A stretch of 31,914 nucleotides of DNA from an uncultured Rikenella sp. Lineage in GTDB: Bacteria > Bacteroidota > Bacteroidia > Bacteroidales > Rikenellaceae. The notes under the pieces are model-generated. The model worked only from the letters and a program-made list of their open reading frames with translations, ran no database searches and was not told the DNA's origin. The stretch lies in contig CAJTNK010000012.1 of assembly GCA_910577885.1 (NCBI GenBank), positions 1-31,914 on the forward strand, written 5' to 3'. Shown here in pieces: positions 5,985 to 13,806 of this stretch (positions are counted from its first letter, which is position 1; each line of letters opens with the position of its first letter). The translations under genes and the position numbers were made by a program.

Positions 5985-8561
5985 ATGTTCAAGAGACTGA
6001 AAAAACTATTGACGGGACGGCGCGGCGCGGCACAACAGACCGAGCAGCAGCAGCAGCAGACGAAGCGGACGGCGACCGTTCCGGCGGCGGAGAACACGAC
6101 GAAACAGAGCCGGGAAAACAAAAAACAGAAACCGGCTTCCAAGGCGCCGAACCAGACGGCGAATAAGACATCGAAGGCTCAGCGGACCAACCGGACGCCG
6201 AAGGGCAAACCGACCGCCACGACTTCCGGCACGGGGGGCGAAGCGCGCCCGAATATCCCGGAGGTGGCGGTGCGGGAGATCAAACGGATGCTGTTCGAGG
6301 CGTTCAGCGACCACCCGTCGCGGATCTACGACTCGAAGATGGCCGCCAAACAGATCGGCATCCAGGGGAACGACGGCCGGAAGATGGTCCACGACCTGAT
6401 GCGGGCGATGGCTGCGGAGGGGGTTTTCGAACGGGTCGGCTCGGGCCAGTACCGGCTGGTGCGCAAGCAGCTGCCGACCCGCACCGGACGCGTCGACATG
6501 ACGGCCAGCGGAATGGCTTATATCATCGCTGACGATGCGGTGGAGGGCGAGAAAGACATGATCGTCGAACCGCGCAACACCCACCATGCGATGCACGGCG
6601 ACCGGGTGCGGGTGGCCATTATCGGGCGGCGGCGCGACGGACGGGTCGAAGGCGAGGTGGTCGAGACGCTGGAACAGGGCAAACGGACCTTTGTGGGACG
6701 GATCGAGATTTCGGAGAAGTACGCTTTCGTGACGATCGACTCGCGGACCATGCCGGTCGACATTTTCGTGCCGCTGCGGGCGGTGAACGGAGCGGAGAAC
6801 GGGCAAAAGGTGATCGTCCGGATCACGGAGTGGCCGGAGACGTCGAAGAATCCGACCGGCGAGGTGGTCGACGTACTGGGGAACTCGGGGGACAACAACA
6901 CCGAGATGCACGCGATCCTGGCGGAATACGACCTGCCGTACCATTTTCCGGGGGAGCTGGAGGCGGCGGCCGACCGGATCGACGCGGGCATTACGCCGGC
7001 CGAGGTCAAGAAGCGGCGCGACATGCGGGGGATCTCGACTTTCACGATCGACCCGGCCGATGCGAAGGACTTCGACGACGCCCTCTCGATCCGGCGGCTC
7101 GACTCGGGGAACTGGGAGATCGGGGTACATATCGCGGACGTGACGCACTACGTGCGGCCGGGCGACGAGATCGACGCGGAGGCGGTGAACCGGGCCACGA
7201 GCGTTTATCTGGTGGACCGCACCGTGCCGATGCTGCCCGAGAAGCTCTCGAACGACCTCTGCTCGCTGAGACCTAACGAGGAGAAGCTGACTTTTTCGGC
7301 CGTTTTCGAGCTGGACGACGAGGCGCAGGTGCAGAACGAGTGGTTCGGACGGGCGGTGATCCTGTCCGACCGGCGGTTTACGTACGAAGAGGCGCAAGCG
7401 GTGATCGAGGGGCGGACCGAGGCACAGAACGAACCGTTGCGCGACGAGGTGCTGACGCTCGACCGGCTGGCCAAGAAACTGCGCGAAGCCCGGTTCCGCA
7501 ACGGATCGATCGGTTTCGAACGGGACGAAGCGAAATTCGTGCTGGACGAACACGGAAAACCGCTGAGCGTTTACTTCAAAGAGATCAAGGACTCGAACCA
7601 GCTGATCGAAGAGTTCATGCTGCTGGCCAACCGCAAGGTGGCCGAATTCATCGGGCGCAAACGGCCGGGACAACAGACCGAACGGACTTTCGTCTACCGG
7701 ATCCACGACAAACCGAACGAAGAGAAGCTGGCCAATTTCAAATCCTTCATCACGCGGTTCGGCTACGAGTTCAAGGCCGAAAAGGGAAAGGCGGTGGCCA
7801 AGGAGATGACGCGTCTGCTGACGGCGGTCAAAGGGAAGAAAGAACAGAACCTCATCTCGACCCTCGCCATCCGGTCGATGGCCAAGGCGGTCTACTCGAC
7901 CACCAATATCGGTCACTATGGTTTGGCATTCGACTACTATACGCACTTCACCTCGCCGATTCGTCGCTATCCGGACATGATGGTCCATCGGCTGTTGCAA
8001 CACTACCTGGACGGCGGCCGGTCGGAAGACCGGGAGGCGTACGAAAAACTGTGCGACCACTCGACGGCGATGGAGATTCGCGCCACGGAGGCCGAACGGG
8101 CTTCGATCAAATACAAGATGGTCGAATTCATGGAAGACAAGTTAGGCCAGGAGTTCGACGGTTCGATCAGCGGGGTGACGGACTGGGGGATTTATGTGGA
8201 GCTGACCGAGAACAAGATTGAAGGGATGGTGGCCCTGCGGGATATGGCGGACGACTACTATGCGTTCGACTCGGAGAACTATGCGGTGGTGGGACACACG
8301 AGCGGTCGTCGGTTCACGTTGGGTGACGAGGTTCGAATCCGGATCAAGCGGGCGGACCTGAGTCGCAAGCAGCTGGACTTCGAGATGGTGGGGATGATCG
8401 ACTTCCACACGCGTCAGTTGGACCGGTTGCCGGAGCCGTCTGCCTCGGCCGATGGCCTGGGGGCTTCGGCCCGGGAGGCTCGTCGGGCGGCGCAGGGAGG
8501 TGGCGGAGGCTGCTCGTCGCGGAAGAGACGCGGCGGCCGGTCGCGGTCGCGGAAGAAGTGA
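5985..8561 (+). CDS. rnr: Ribonuclease R
   Basis: An 858-residue 3'-to-5' exoribonuclease of the RNB family, acting on structured RNA in the cytoplasm. The order is: a basic, low-complexity tail (1-80, with a run of Gln from CAG codons and many Lys, Thr, Asn); a winged-helix-like segment (about 95-160); cold-shock RNA-binding domains (about 165-300); the RNB catalytic domain with 'FTIDPADAKDFDDALS' carrying the metal-binding aspartates (about 352-367) and 'GVHIADVTHYV'; an S1 domain (about 718-800); and a basic Gly/Ser/Arg/Lys-rich tail. The length is a little above the usual 700-820 because of the tails. It is a single-gene unit, followed by the large repeat-bearing gap. Confidence 0.95.
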   Translation: MFKRLKKLLTGRRGAAQQTEQQQQQTKRTATVPAAENTTKQSRENKKQKPASKAPNQTANKTSKAQRTNRTPKGKPTATTSGTGGEARPNIPEVAVREIKRMLFEAFSDHPSRIYDSKMAAKQIGIQGNDGRKMVHDLMRAMAAEGVFERVGSGQYRLVRKQLPTRTGRVDMTASGMAYIIADDAVEGEKDMIVEPRNTHHAMHGDRVRVAIIGRRRDGRVEGEVVETLEQGKRTFVGRIEISEKYAFVTIDSRTMPVDIFVPLRAVNGAENGQKVIVRITEWPETSKNPTGEVVDVLGNSGDNNTEMHAILAEYDLPYHFPGELEAAADRIDAGITPAEVKKRRDMRGISTFTIDPADAKDFDDALSIRRLDSGNWEIGVHIADVTHYVRPGDEIDAEAVNRATSVYLVDRTVPMLPEKLSNDLCSLRPNEEKLTFSAVFELDDEAQVQNEWFGRAVILSDRRFTYEEAQAVIEGRTEAQNEPLRDEVLTLDRLAKKLREARFRNGSIGFERDEAKFVLDEHGKPLSVYFKEIKDSNQLIEEFMLLANRKVAEFIGRKRPGQQTERTFVYRIHDKPNEEKLANFKSFITRFGYEFKAEKGKAVAKEMTRLLTAVKGKKEQNLISTLAIRSMAKAVYSTTNIGHYGLAFDYYTHFTSPIRRYPDMMVHRLLQHYLDGGRSEDREAYEKLCDHSTAMEIRATEAERASIKYKMVEFMEDKLGQEFDGSISGVTDWGIYVELTENKIEGMVALRDMADDYYAFDSENYAVVGHTSGRRFTLGDEVRIRIKRADLSRKQLDFEMVGMIDFHTRQLDRLPEPSASADGLGASAREARRAAQGGGGGCSSRKRRGGRSRSRKK

Positions 8562-8582
8562 GCGGGGCCTATGTGATGCGGT

Positions 8583-9085
8583 TTGGGTGGATTTTCTCGC
8601 CCGGATGGCCCATACCGCGTGCCGGGAGGCACCGCCTCCGCGGCGGACGCGTTCGCGTCACGGCGCGGGCCTTTGTTAGGGTAGACACAGCCCGGTTCGC
8701 GTGCCGAGCGGCACCGCGCGCCACGCCTTAAGAGCGATTCAACTATTTTGCTAATTGCAAAATAGAATGAATCGCCAAGGCGCGCGGACAATGACTGTGG
8801 GGCGGAGCTATTTTCTCGGGTTGGGCCCGGGAATTGAGCGGCAGTGTGCGGAGAAAGGTGGCTGGCAGTTTTTTGGGTCGGAGCTTGCGAGGTCCGCTCG
8901 AGCGTAAGCGAGAAAAAGCGGGCCTTCGCGGGGCGAAGCTCCGGCCCGTCATAGTGAGATCCCGCCCGAGTTTAGTTAGGGCTGAGAATTTGTTCAAAGC
9001 TCTTCGCGATGCTTTGCATCGCGCGGCCCAGTCGCCCAGGCCGCAAAGCAGCCTCAGGGGGGTGGGCGACGGGCCGAATTTTCTC
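8583..9085 (+). repeat. Family 2 structured repeat, copy 1
   Basis: Most of the 689-bp gap between rnr and argH is this hairpin-rich block. Its left part (8588-8660) matches, reverse-complemented, 22430-22535. Its core at 8712-8795 is CACCGCGCGCCACGCCTTA, a long hairpin, then GCGCGCGGACAATGAC, also found in copy 2. The core hairpin pairs CCGCG/CGCGG, CGCCTT/AAGGCG, GCGATTCA/TGAATCGC and CTATTTTGC/GCAAAATAG around TAATT. Further hairpins follow (CTCGAGCGTAAGCGAG; CGCGATGC TTT GCATCGCG at 9005-9023). No frame in it looks coding. The right boundary is approximate. Confidence 0.75.
8701..8714 (+). repeat. 14-bp hairpin motif GTGCCGAGCGGCAC (site 1)
   Basis: A short inverted repeat (GTGCC/GGCAC) followed by CGCGC. 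The 19-nt string GTGCCGAGCGGCACCGCGC is identical at 22222-22240, and the reverse complement of the 14-mer lies at 22148-22161. A variant, GTGCCGGGAGGCAC, is at 8619-8632. All lie inside family 2 repeat blocks. Confidence 0.8.
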
Positions 9086-9250
9086 TGTTGATGGTTCGTA
9101 AGCGGGCGGTAAGCAGAACAACTGCACTCCGCAAAAGTGCTCGCTATCACTACCCTCCCCTGACGACACCGGCAAACACCGGCAAAACGCGCAGTGTACG
9201 TTCGCTGCAACCGTACGACACTTACTATAATTAATCATAGAACGAGAACA

Positions 9251-10582
9251 ATGAAACTTTGGCAGAAGAGTAGCTGTGCCACCGCGGAAGTGGATCGGTT
9301 CACGGTCGGCCGGGACCGCGAAATGGACCTGTATTTGGCCGAAGCCGATGTACTCGGCTCGTTGGCACACACCCGGATGCTGGCTTCGATCGGTCTGCTG
9401 ACCGAAGAGGAGCTGGCCGATGTACAGCGCGAGTTGAAGTCCATATATAAGGAGATGGAGGCCGGCGATTTCCGGATCGAGGAGGATGTGGAGGATATCC
9501 ACTCGCAAGTCGAGCTGCTGCTCACGCGGCGGATCGGAGCCACCGGCAAGAAGATCCACAGCGGGCGGTCGCGGAACGACCAGGTGCTGGTGGACCTCCG
9601 GATTTACCTGCGGCAGGAGATCTATCGGATCGTGACCGGCGTCAAGTGCCTGTTCGACACGCTGCAGGGGCTGGCCGAGCAACATCGGGAGGTGCTGATG
9701 CCGGGATACACTCACTTGCAGATCGCCATGCCAAGTAGCTTCGGACTTTGGTTCGGTGCGTTCGCCGAGGGGCTGACGGACGACCTGGCGATGATGGAGG
9801 CTGCCTATCGGATCTGCAACCGGAATCCGCTGGGATCGGCGGCGGGCTACGGGTCGTCGTTCCCGCTCGACCGGGAGATGACCACCCGGCTGTTGGGGTT
9901 CGACTCGATGGCCTATAACGTGGTCTATGCCCAGATGGGGCGCGGCAAAACCGAACGGGTGCTGGCCCAGGCGATGTCGGCGGTGGCGGCGACGCTCAAT
10001 AAGCTGGCGACGGACAATTGCCTGTTCCTGTCGCAGAACTTCGCCTTCATCGCCTATCCGCCGGAACTGACCACCGGATCGAGCATCATGCCGCACAAGA
10101 AAAATCCGGACGTCTGGGAGCTGCTGCGGAGCAAGTGCAACCGGCTGATGGCCTTGCCGAACGAAATTTCGATGATGACCACCAACCTGCCGACGGGCTA
10201 TTTCCGGGACCTGCAGCTGTTGAAAGAGGTGCTTTTCCCGGCGATTCAGACCTTGAAAGAGTGCGTCGGGATGGCGGACTACATGCTGCGGCATATCGAG
10301 GTGAAGCGGGATATCCTTTCGGATCCGAAGTACGACTACCTGTTCAGCGTCGAGGTGGTGAACCGACTGGCGCTGAGCGGGGTTCCGTTCCGGGAGGCGT
10401 ATCGGCAGGTGGGGCTGGCCATCGAAAACGGCACCTATCGGCCGGAGCGGGAGGTGCACCATACCCATGCGGGGAGTATCGGCAACTTGTGCCTGGACCG
10501 GGTGAACGAACAGATGGAGGCGATTTTGGCCCGCTTCGATTTCGAGCGGTTCATCCGCGCTGAAGAGGAGCTGACCCGTTGA
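9251..10582 (+). CDS. argH: Argininosuccinate lyase
   Basis: A 443-residue enzyme that splits argininosuccinate into arginine and fumarate in the last step of arginine synthesis. The fumarase/lyase signature 'GSSIMPHKKNPD' is at about 276-287 with the catalytic serine in Ser277-Ser278. 'HSGRSRNDQV' and 'GYTHLQIAMPSSF' are the other conserved blocks and hold the catalytic His of the family. The frame is open 19 codons further up, but ATG 9251 follows an A/G-rich site (GAGAACA) and opens into the usual 'MKLW' start. No other arginine gene is in the window. The GCGCGCA hairpin at 10598 ends the unit. Confidence 0.95.
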   Translation: MKLWQKSSCATAEVDRFTVGRDREMDLYLAEADVLGSLAHTRMLASIGLLTEEELADVQRELKSIYKEMEAGDFRIEEDVEDIHSQVELLLTRRIGATGKKIHSGRSRNDQVLVDLRIYLRQEIYRIVTGVKCLFDTLQGLAEQHREVLMPGYTHLQIAMPSSFGLWFGAFAEGLTDDLAMMEAAYRICNRNPLGSAAGYGSSFPLDREMTTRLLGFDSMAYNVVYAQMGRGKTERVLAQAMSAVAATLNKLATDNCLFLSQNFAFIAYPPELTTGSSIMPHKKNPDVWELLRSKCNRLMALPNEISMMTTNLPTGYFRDLQLLKEVLFPAIQTLKECVGMADYMLRHIEVKRDILSDPKYDYLFSVEVVNRLALSGVPFREAYRQVGLAIENGTYRPEREVHHTHAGSIGNLCLDRVNEQMEAILARFDFERFIRAEEELTR

Positions 10583-10597
10583 TCCGGTTGACGCTCA

Positions 10598-10620
10598 GCG
10601 CGCAGGAGTCTTGTGCGCGC
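10598..10620 (+). terminator. Terminator of argH
   Basis: GCGCGCA and TGCGCGC form a 7-bp GC stem around a 9-nt loop, followed by GTCTGTTTTTCTT. It lies 15 nt past the argH stop. The tail GCGCGTCTGTTTT recurs after rpsT. Confidence 0.8.
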
Positions 10621-10653
10621 GTCTGTTTTTCTTCGTAAAAAGAACCGCAAAAA

Positions 10654-10685
10654 TTTGGTGGAATAAAAAAGAGTGCTTACCTTTG
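10654..10685 (+). promoter_or_regulatory. Full Bacteroidota promoter for tRNA-Glu / rpsT
   Basis: TTTG at 10654-10657, exactly 20 nt, then TACCTTTG at 10678-10685. This is the canonical -33/-7 pair of the phylum's primary sigma factor. It lies 56 nt before the tRNA-Glu gene and is the best promoter match on the plus strand. Confidence 0.85.
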
Positions 10686-10741
10686 CAATCCGTATTCGGA
10701 ACACGCGCAACCGGGCGACGGAGCGAATACGCCGAAAGGAT

Positions 10742-10813
10742 GGCCCTTTCGTCTATCGGTTAGGACACAAGATTTTCATTCTTGGAAGAGGGGTTCGATT
10801 CCCCTAGGGGCTA
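10742..10813 (+). tRNA. tRNA-Glu (TTC)
   Basis: A 72-nt cloverleaf. The acceptor arms GGCCCTT and AGGGGCT pair with G1-U72, and the discriminator is A. The D-arm is present (TCTATCGGTTAGGA), the anticodon stem CAAGA/TCTTG holds loop TTTTCAT with anticodon TTC, and the T-arm is AGGGG-TTCGATT-CCCCT. CCA is not encoded. It is the first gene after the promoter at 10654 and probably cotranscribed with rpsT. Confidence 0.95.
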
Positions 10814-10837
10814 CGAAATAGTAAAATACACAGCATA

Positions 10838-11089
10838 ATGGCAAATCACAAGTCATCGAAAAAACGGATTCGTCAGACCGAAACGCGGCGGGTACACAAT
10901 AAATACTACCACAAAACGGCGCGGAATGCGGTGAAAGCGTTGCGGAACACTACGGACAAGGCGGCGGCTGAGGCTTTGTTGCCGAAGGTGGTGGCGATGC
11001 TCGATAAGTTGGCCAAGAAGAATATCATTCATGATAACAAGGCGGCGAACTTGAAAAGCTCGTTGCAGCTGAAGGTCAATGCGCTTTAG
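10838..11089 (+). CDS. rpsT: 30S ribosomal protein S20
   Basis: An 83-residue, Lys/Arg-rich protein that binds 16S rRNA in the small subunit. The N-terminus 'MANHKSSKKRIRQTETRRVHNKY' shows the typical S20 opening (MANHKSxxKRIRQ), followed by 'KTARNAVKAL' and 'KNIIHDNKAANLKSSL', matching the family over its full length. It begins 24 nt after tRNA-Glu and is followed by a weak GCGC hairpin with a T-rich tail (GCGCTTTAGGCGC at 11081), which overlaps its last codons. Confidence 0.97.
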   Translation: MANHKSSKKRIRQTETRRVHNKYYHKTARNAVKALRNTTDKAAAEALLPKVVAMLDKLAKKNIIHDNKAANLKSSLQLKVNAL

Positions 11090-11116
11090 GCGCGTCTGTT
11101 TTCTTTTCCTTTTTAA
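11081..11116 (+). terminator. Weak terminator-like hairpin overlapping the rpsT stop
   Basis: GCGC TTTAG GCGC (11081-11093) spans the stop codon and is followed by GTCTGTTTTC and more T-rich sequence. The GCGCGTCTGTTTT tail is the same as behind argH. It may reduce but not abolish read-through into tRNA-Leu. Confidence 0.45.
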
Positions 11117-11167
11117 GGAGACATCTTTTTTCTTCGTTCGGCGAGCGATGCGGACGGAGAATCAGTT

Positions 11168-11249
11168 GCCCGGATGGCGGAATTGGTAGACGCGTTGGTC
11201 TCAAACACCAATGGAGCAATCCGTGCCGGTTCGATCCCGGCTCCGGGTA
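11168..11249 (+). tRNA. tRNA-Leu (CAA)
   Basis: An 82-nt class II tRNA. Acceptor GCCCGGA pairs with TCCGGGT (G1-U72), with discriminator A and no encoded CCA. The anticodon stem TTGGT/ACCAA holds loop CTCAAAC with anticodon CAA, a short variable arm follows, and the T-arm is GCCGG-TTCGATC-CCGGC. A strong terminator follows directly. Confidence 0.95.
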
Positions 11250-11252
11250 CGA

Positions 11253-11286
11253 AAAAGGTTGTTAATCACATGATTAACAACCTTTT
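11253..11286 (+). terminator. Terminator after tRNA-Leu
   Basis: AAAAGGTTGTTAATCA and TGATTAACAACCTTTT form a perfect 16-bp stem with a 2-nt loop, followed by CTATTTTTAG. It ends the tRNA-Glu/rpsT/tRNA-Leu unit. Confidence 0.9.
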
Positions 11287-11387
11287 CTATTTTTAGAGGG
11301 AATAAAAGAGGGAATATTTTATCTCCCCCACCTTTTCCATGCAGCCCAAGCAAGGGGACGCCCTCCGGCGCCGGGTACTTTCGGAAA

Positions 11388-11418
11388 GTCGATCCTACAT
11401 CTTGTATGTACGATCGAC
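11388..11418. other. Unassigned hairpin in the gap between tRNA-Leu and the LuxR remnant
   Basis: GTCGATC/GATCGAC and an inner TACAT/ATGTA form a two-part stem around CTTGT. It sits in a gap (11287-11513) in which I see no gene. It could terminate minus-strand transcription coming from the AraC gene, but there is no strong T-run on either side. Confidence 0.4.
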
Positions 11419-11513
11419 CCTTTCGTTTTGGGCCGGGCCTCCCTCAACGGAGGAAAAGGAGAGAGAGCAGGCGTCTCCAAAGGGACGACGCAGACAATCC
11501 GACAAGAGGCCGG

Positions 11514-11665
11514 TCAATCCAACAGCCCGCGCGCCGAGGCGTAGCGAATCGCCTCCATCGAATTGTCCACCTGCAGCTTTTTCAAGATCCGCTGCCGGTG
11601 CGTGTTGACCGTGTGGACGCTGATGAGTAGCTGATCGGCAATCTCCTTCGAGAGCCCGCCTCCGC
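11514..11665 (-). pseudogene. Remnant of a LuxR-type HTH regulator (C-terminal end only)
   Basis: On the minus strand the frame ending in TGA at 11514 reads 'GLSKEIADQLLISVHTVNTH' followed by 'RQRILKKLQVDNSMEAIRY' and ends 'ASARGLLD'. This is the recognition-helix half of a LuxR/NarL-type HTH, with the 'SKEIADxLxISVHTVNTHRQ' pattern usual in Bacteroidota LuxR proteins. Everything before the HTH is missing: the sequence just upstream is a GC-rich hairpin (11659-11686) and then the end of the AraC gene, in another frame. No start codon fits, so it is most likely what is left after a deletion. Confidence 0.8.
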
Positions 11666-11686
11666 CCTCACGGCGGTGGGCGGAGG
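11659..11686 (-). terminator. GC-rich hairpin behind the AraC gene
   Basis: CCTCCGCCC and GGGCGGAGG form a 9-bp stem around a 10-nt loop, 13 nt past the AraC stop codon. No U-tract follows. It coincides with the point where LuxR homology begins, so it may mark the deletion junction as well as end transcription. Confidence 0.5.
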
Positions 11687-11698
11687 CTCCGGAGGGGC

Positions 11699-12583
11699 TT
11701 ACTGCATTTTGTACTGGCCGGGCGACATGCCGGTGTGCTGTTTGAAGTACTTTCCGAAGAAGGATTGGGTGGAGAAGTTGAGTTCGTAGGCCACCTCCTG
11801 GATGCTGAGGCCGGAGTATTTGAGGAGCGTTTTGGCCTCGAGGATGACGTATTCGTCGATCCACTCGGCGGCGGATCGTCCGGTGAGTCGGCGCATGAGC
11901 GAGGACATGTATTTCGGTGTGATGTGCATGCGTTCGGCATAGAAACCGACGCTCCGTTCGCGTTTGTGGTGGATTGTCAGCAACTCGATGAAGCGCAGGA
12001 AGAGGGCTTCGCCGCGGCTCTTGACCGAACGCTCTTCGGCCGCAGGGAGGTTGCTGAGCTGGTCGCAGCACTTGTAGAGAAAGGCGCGCACCAGCCCGCG
12101 GACGATCTCGGTCCGGAAGAGACTTCCGGTGTCCTCGATGCACTCGCGTATCAGGCCGTAGAACTCGGTCAACCGGCGGGCCGCTTCGACCGAGAGGGTG
12201 CTGGCCGGATGGTTTTTGAGGTGGATGTAGAGCGGTATCATGTTCTTAAGGTCGATTTGGGCCTCGCGGAGGAAGTCCTGCGAGACGACCAGGATGTGCC
12301 CCTGGAAATCGTCGCTCACGCCGTCGATCCGGATGATGTTCTCCGGCAGGTTGGCCACCACCGTCTCCGGCACCACTTTGTATTCCTTGAGGTTGATCGT
12401 CGCGCGGCCCTCTCCGGCGGTGCAGAGGCCGATCACCATCGCCTTCAGGCGACACGGGTAGCGGAGGAGCCCCCAGGCGGTGGATCGGTCCGAGGAGACA
12501 ATCATGATGTCGTCGTCTCCTCCGTCGCGGTAGCCGGCGGCCTCGCGGAGCTGGGAAATCGTAATGCTGGTCAGTTCGGACAT
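11699..12583 (-). CDS. AraC family transcriptional regulator
   Basis: A 294-residue regulator. The N-terminal part (about 25-170) looks like a cupin-type sensing domain ('WGLLRYPCRLKAMVIGLCTAGEG', then 'EYKVVPETVVANLPENI'). The C-terminal 90 residues hold the two AraC helix-turn-helix units: 'SVGFYAERMHITPKYMSSL' and 'SIQEVAYELNFSTQSFFGKYFK', ending in 'HTGMSPGQY', the usual family signature. It is divergent from the RND efflux operon across a 170-bp gap, so it may regulate that operon; this is inferred from position. A minus-strand TATCTTTG box at 12610-12617 fits as its promoter. Confidence 0.92.
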   Translation of the reverse strand: MSELTSITISQLREAAGYRDGGDDDIMIVSSDRSTAWGLLRYPCRLKAMVIGLCTAGEGRATINLKEYKVVPETVVANLPENIIRIDGVSDDFQGHILVVSQDFLREAQIDLKNMIPLYIHLKNHPASTLSVEAARRLTEFYGLIRECIEDTGSLFRTEIVRGLVRAFLYKCCDQLSNLPAAEERSVKSRGEALFLRFIELLTIHHKRERSVGFYAERMHITPKYMSSLMRRLTGRSAAEWIDEYVILEAKTLLKYSGLSIQEVAYELNFSTQSFFGKYFKQHTGMSPGQYKMQ

Positions 12584-12609
12584 TGTTCTTGAATACGTTG
12601 CTTCGAAGG

Positions 12610-12617
12610 CAAAGATA
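12610..12617 (-). promoter_or_regulatory. Bacteroidota -7 box for the AraC gene
   Basis: The minus strand reads TATCTTTG, an exact TAnnTTTG match 27 nt before the start codon. For the divergent efflux operon there is only CAACTTTG at 12714-12721, one base off consensus, which would suit an activator-dependent promoter. That interpretation is inference. Confidence 0.5.
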
Positions 12618-12753
12618 GAGCTTTAGCCGAGCAATATGTTCGATTTTTCCGATTTTCGACTTTTAGAACATCACGCTCGGACTCCGGCACTTTAACCGGG
12701 GGCGTTTTTCCTTCAACTTTGCACCGACGAATCAAACGAACCAGAGAAAAATC

Positions 12754-13806
12754 ATGAAATCGAGAGCGCATATTTTCGTCCCGTTGTGGTCGGTGGCCGT
12801 CGGGGCGTCGGTTTTGACGGGTTGCGGCTCGGCGCCGCAGCCGAGCGAACGGGAGGCGGTGGCGGTGCGGACCTGTACGGTCGTCCGCGGAGAAAGGCCC
12901 GCGTCCGGACACGAGTATGTCGGCGTGGTCGAGGAGGAGACGGCCGTGGCCCTGAGTTTCCCGGTGCAGGGGAGCCTCCTGTCGGTGGGGGTCGCACCGG
13001 GCCAGCGCGTAGCGCGGGGCGAGACGGTGGCGCGGCTCGACGAACAGAACCTCCGAAGCGTCCATCAGGGGGCACAGGCGTCGCTGACCCAGGCCGAAGA
13101 CGCCATGCGGCGCCTCCAACAGCTCTACGACAACGGGAGCCTGCCCGAGATCAAGTACATCGAGGCTCAGACCCGGGTCGAACAGGCCCGGGCGATGGAG
13201 CAGGTGGCACGGAAAAACTTGTCCGACGCCCGGTTGCAGGCTCCGTTCGGCGGGGTGATCGGCGCGCGGGAGATGGAGGCCGGCGAACATGTGATGCCGG
13301 GCCAGACGGTGTGTACGCTATTGAAAATCGGCACGGTGAAGGTGAAGATTCCGGTGCCGGAGAACGAAATCGCGACGATCGGGCGGGGTCGTCGGGCGCG
13401 GATCACGGTGGCGGCACTGGGCGGACGGCAGTTCGAGGGGACGGTGCGGGAGCGCGGAGCGACGGCCAACCCGGTGTCGCACACCTATGAGGCGAGAATC
13501 CCGCTGGATAATACGGACGGTGCGCTGATGCCGGGGATGGTGTGCCGCGTGGTGCTGGAGGGAGACTCCGTGGCGACGGCCCGCTCGATCGTCCTGCCGA
13601 CACGGGCGGTGCAGGTGGACGACCGCGGCGAACGGTTCGTGTGGGGGGTGCGCGACGGACGGGCCGTGCGGCGCACGGTGCGGATCGGAGGACTCACCGA
13701 GGGCGGAGTGGTCGTGACCGAGGGGCTGGACGATGGTGAGCGGGTGGTGACGGACGGCGGCCAGAAAATCAGTGAAGGGATGAAAGTCGAAGAACAAACG
13801 CGATGA
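12754..13806 (+). CDS. RND efflux periplasmic adaptor (membrane fusion protein), lipoprotein
   Basis: A 350-residue HlyD/AcrA-type adaptor that links an inner-membrane RND pump to an outer-membrane channel. The signal peptide ends in a lipobox (SVLTGC, Cys24), so it should be lipid-anchored. The lipoyl halves are at about 66-86 ('FPVQGSLLSVGVAPGQRVARG') and 165-185 ('APFGGVIGAREMEAGEHVMPG'), separated by an alpha-hairpin (about 95-155). The beta-barrel and membrane-proximal domains follow ('GALMPGMVCRVVLEGDS', 'VTEGLDDGERVV'). Its stop overlaps the permease start (ATGA), so the two are translationally coupled. It is the first gene of a three-gene pump operon. Confidence 0.93.
   Translation: MKSRAHIFVPLWSVAVGASVLTGCGSAPQPSEREAVAVRTCTVVRGERPASGHEYVGVVEEETAVALSFPVQGSLLSVGVAPGQRVARGETVARLDEQNLRSVHQGAQASLTQAEDAMRRLQQLYDNGSLPEIKYIEAQTRVEQARAMEQVARKNLSDARLQAPFGGVIGAREMEAGEHVMPGQTVCTLLKIGTVKVKIPVPENEIATIGRGRRARITVAALGGRQFEGTVRERGATANPVSHTYEARIPLDNTDGALMPGMVCRVVLEGDSVATARSIVLPTRAVQVDDRGERFVWGVRDGRAVRRTVRIGGLTEGGVVVTEGLDDGERVVTDGGQKISEGMKVEEQTR

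Noticed and set aside
6006..8060. A 684-codon minus-strand open frame opposite rnr
   Set aside because: Antisense shadow of the RNase R gene; the composition (His, Arg, Val, Asp) is typical of reversed GC-rich coding sequence.
8743..9210. A 155-codon minus-strand ORF in the rnr-argH gap
   Set aside because: It runs through the hairpins of the family 2 repeat, has no recognisable domains, and its composition fits noncoding GC-rich repeat sequence.
8972..10468. A 498-codon minus-strand open frame opposite argH
   Set aside because: Antisense shadow; argH is unambiguous on the plus strand.
11339..11630. Two overlapping plus-strand ORFs of 89 and 74 codons
   Set aside because: They run over the LuxR remnant in antisense, with no family resemblance or ribosome site.
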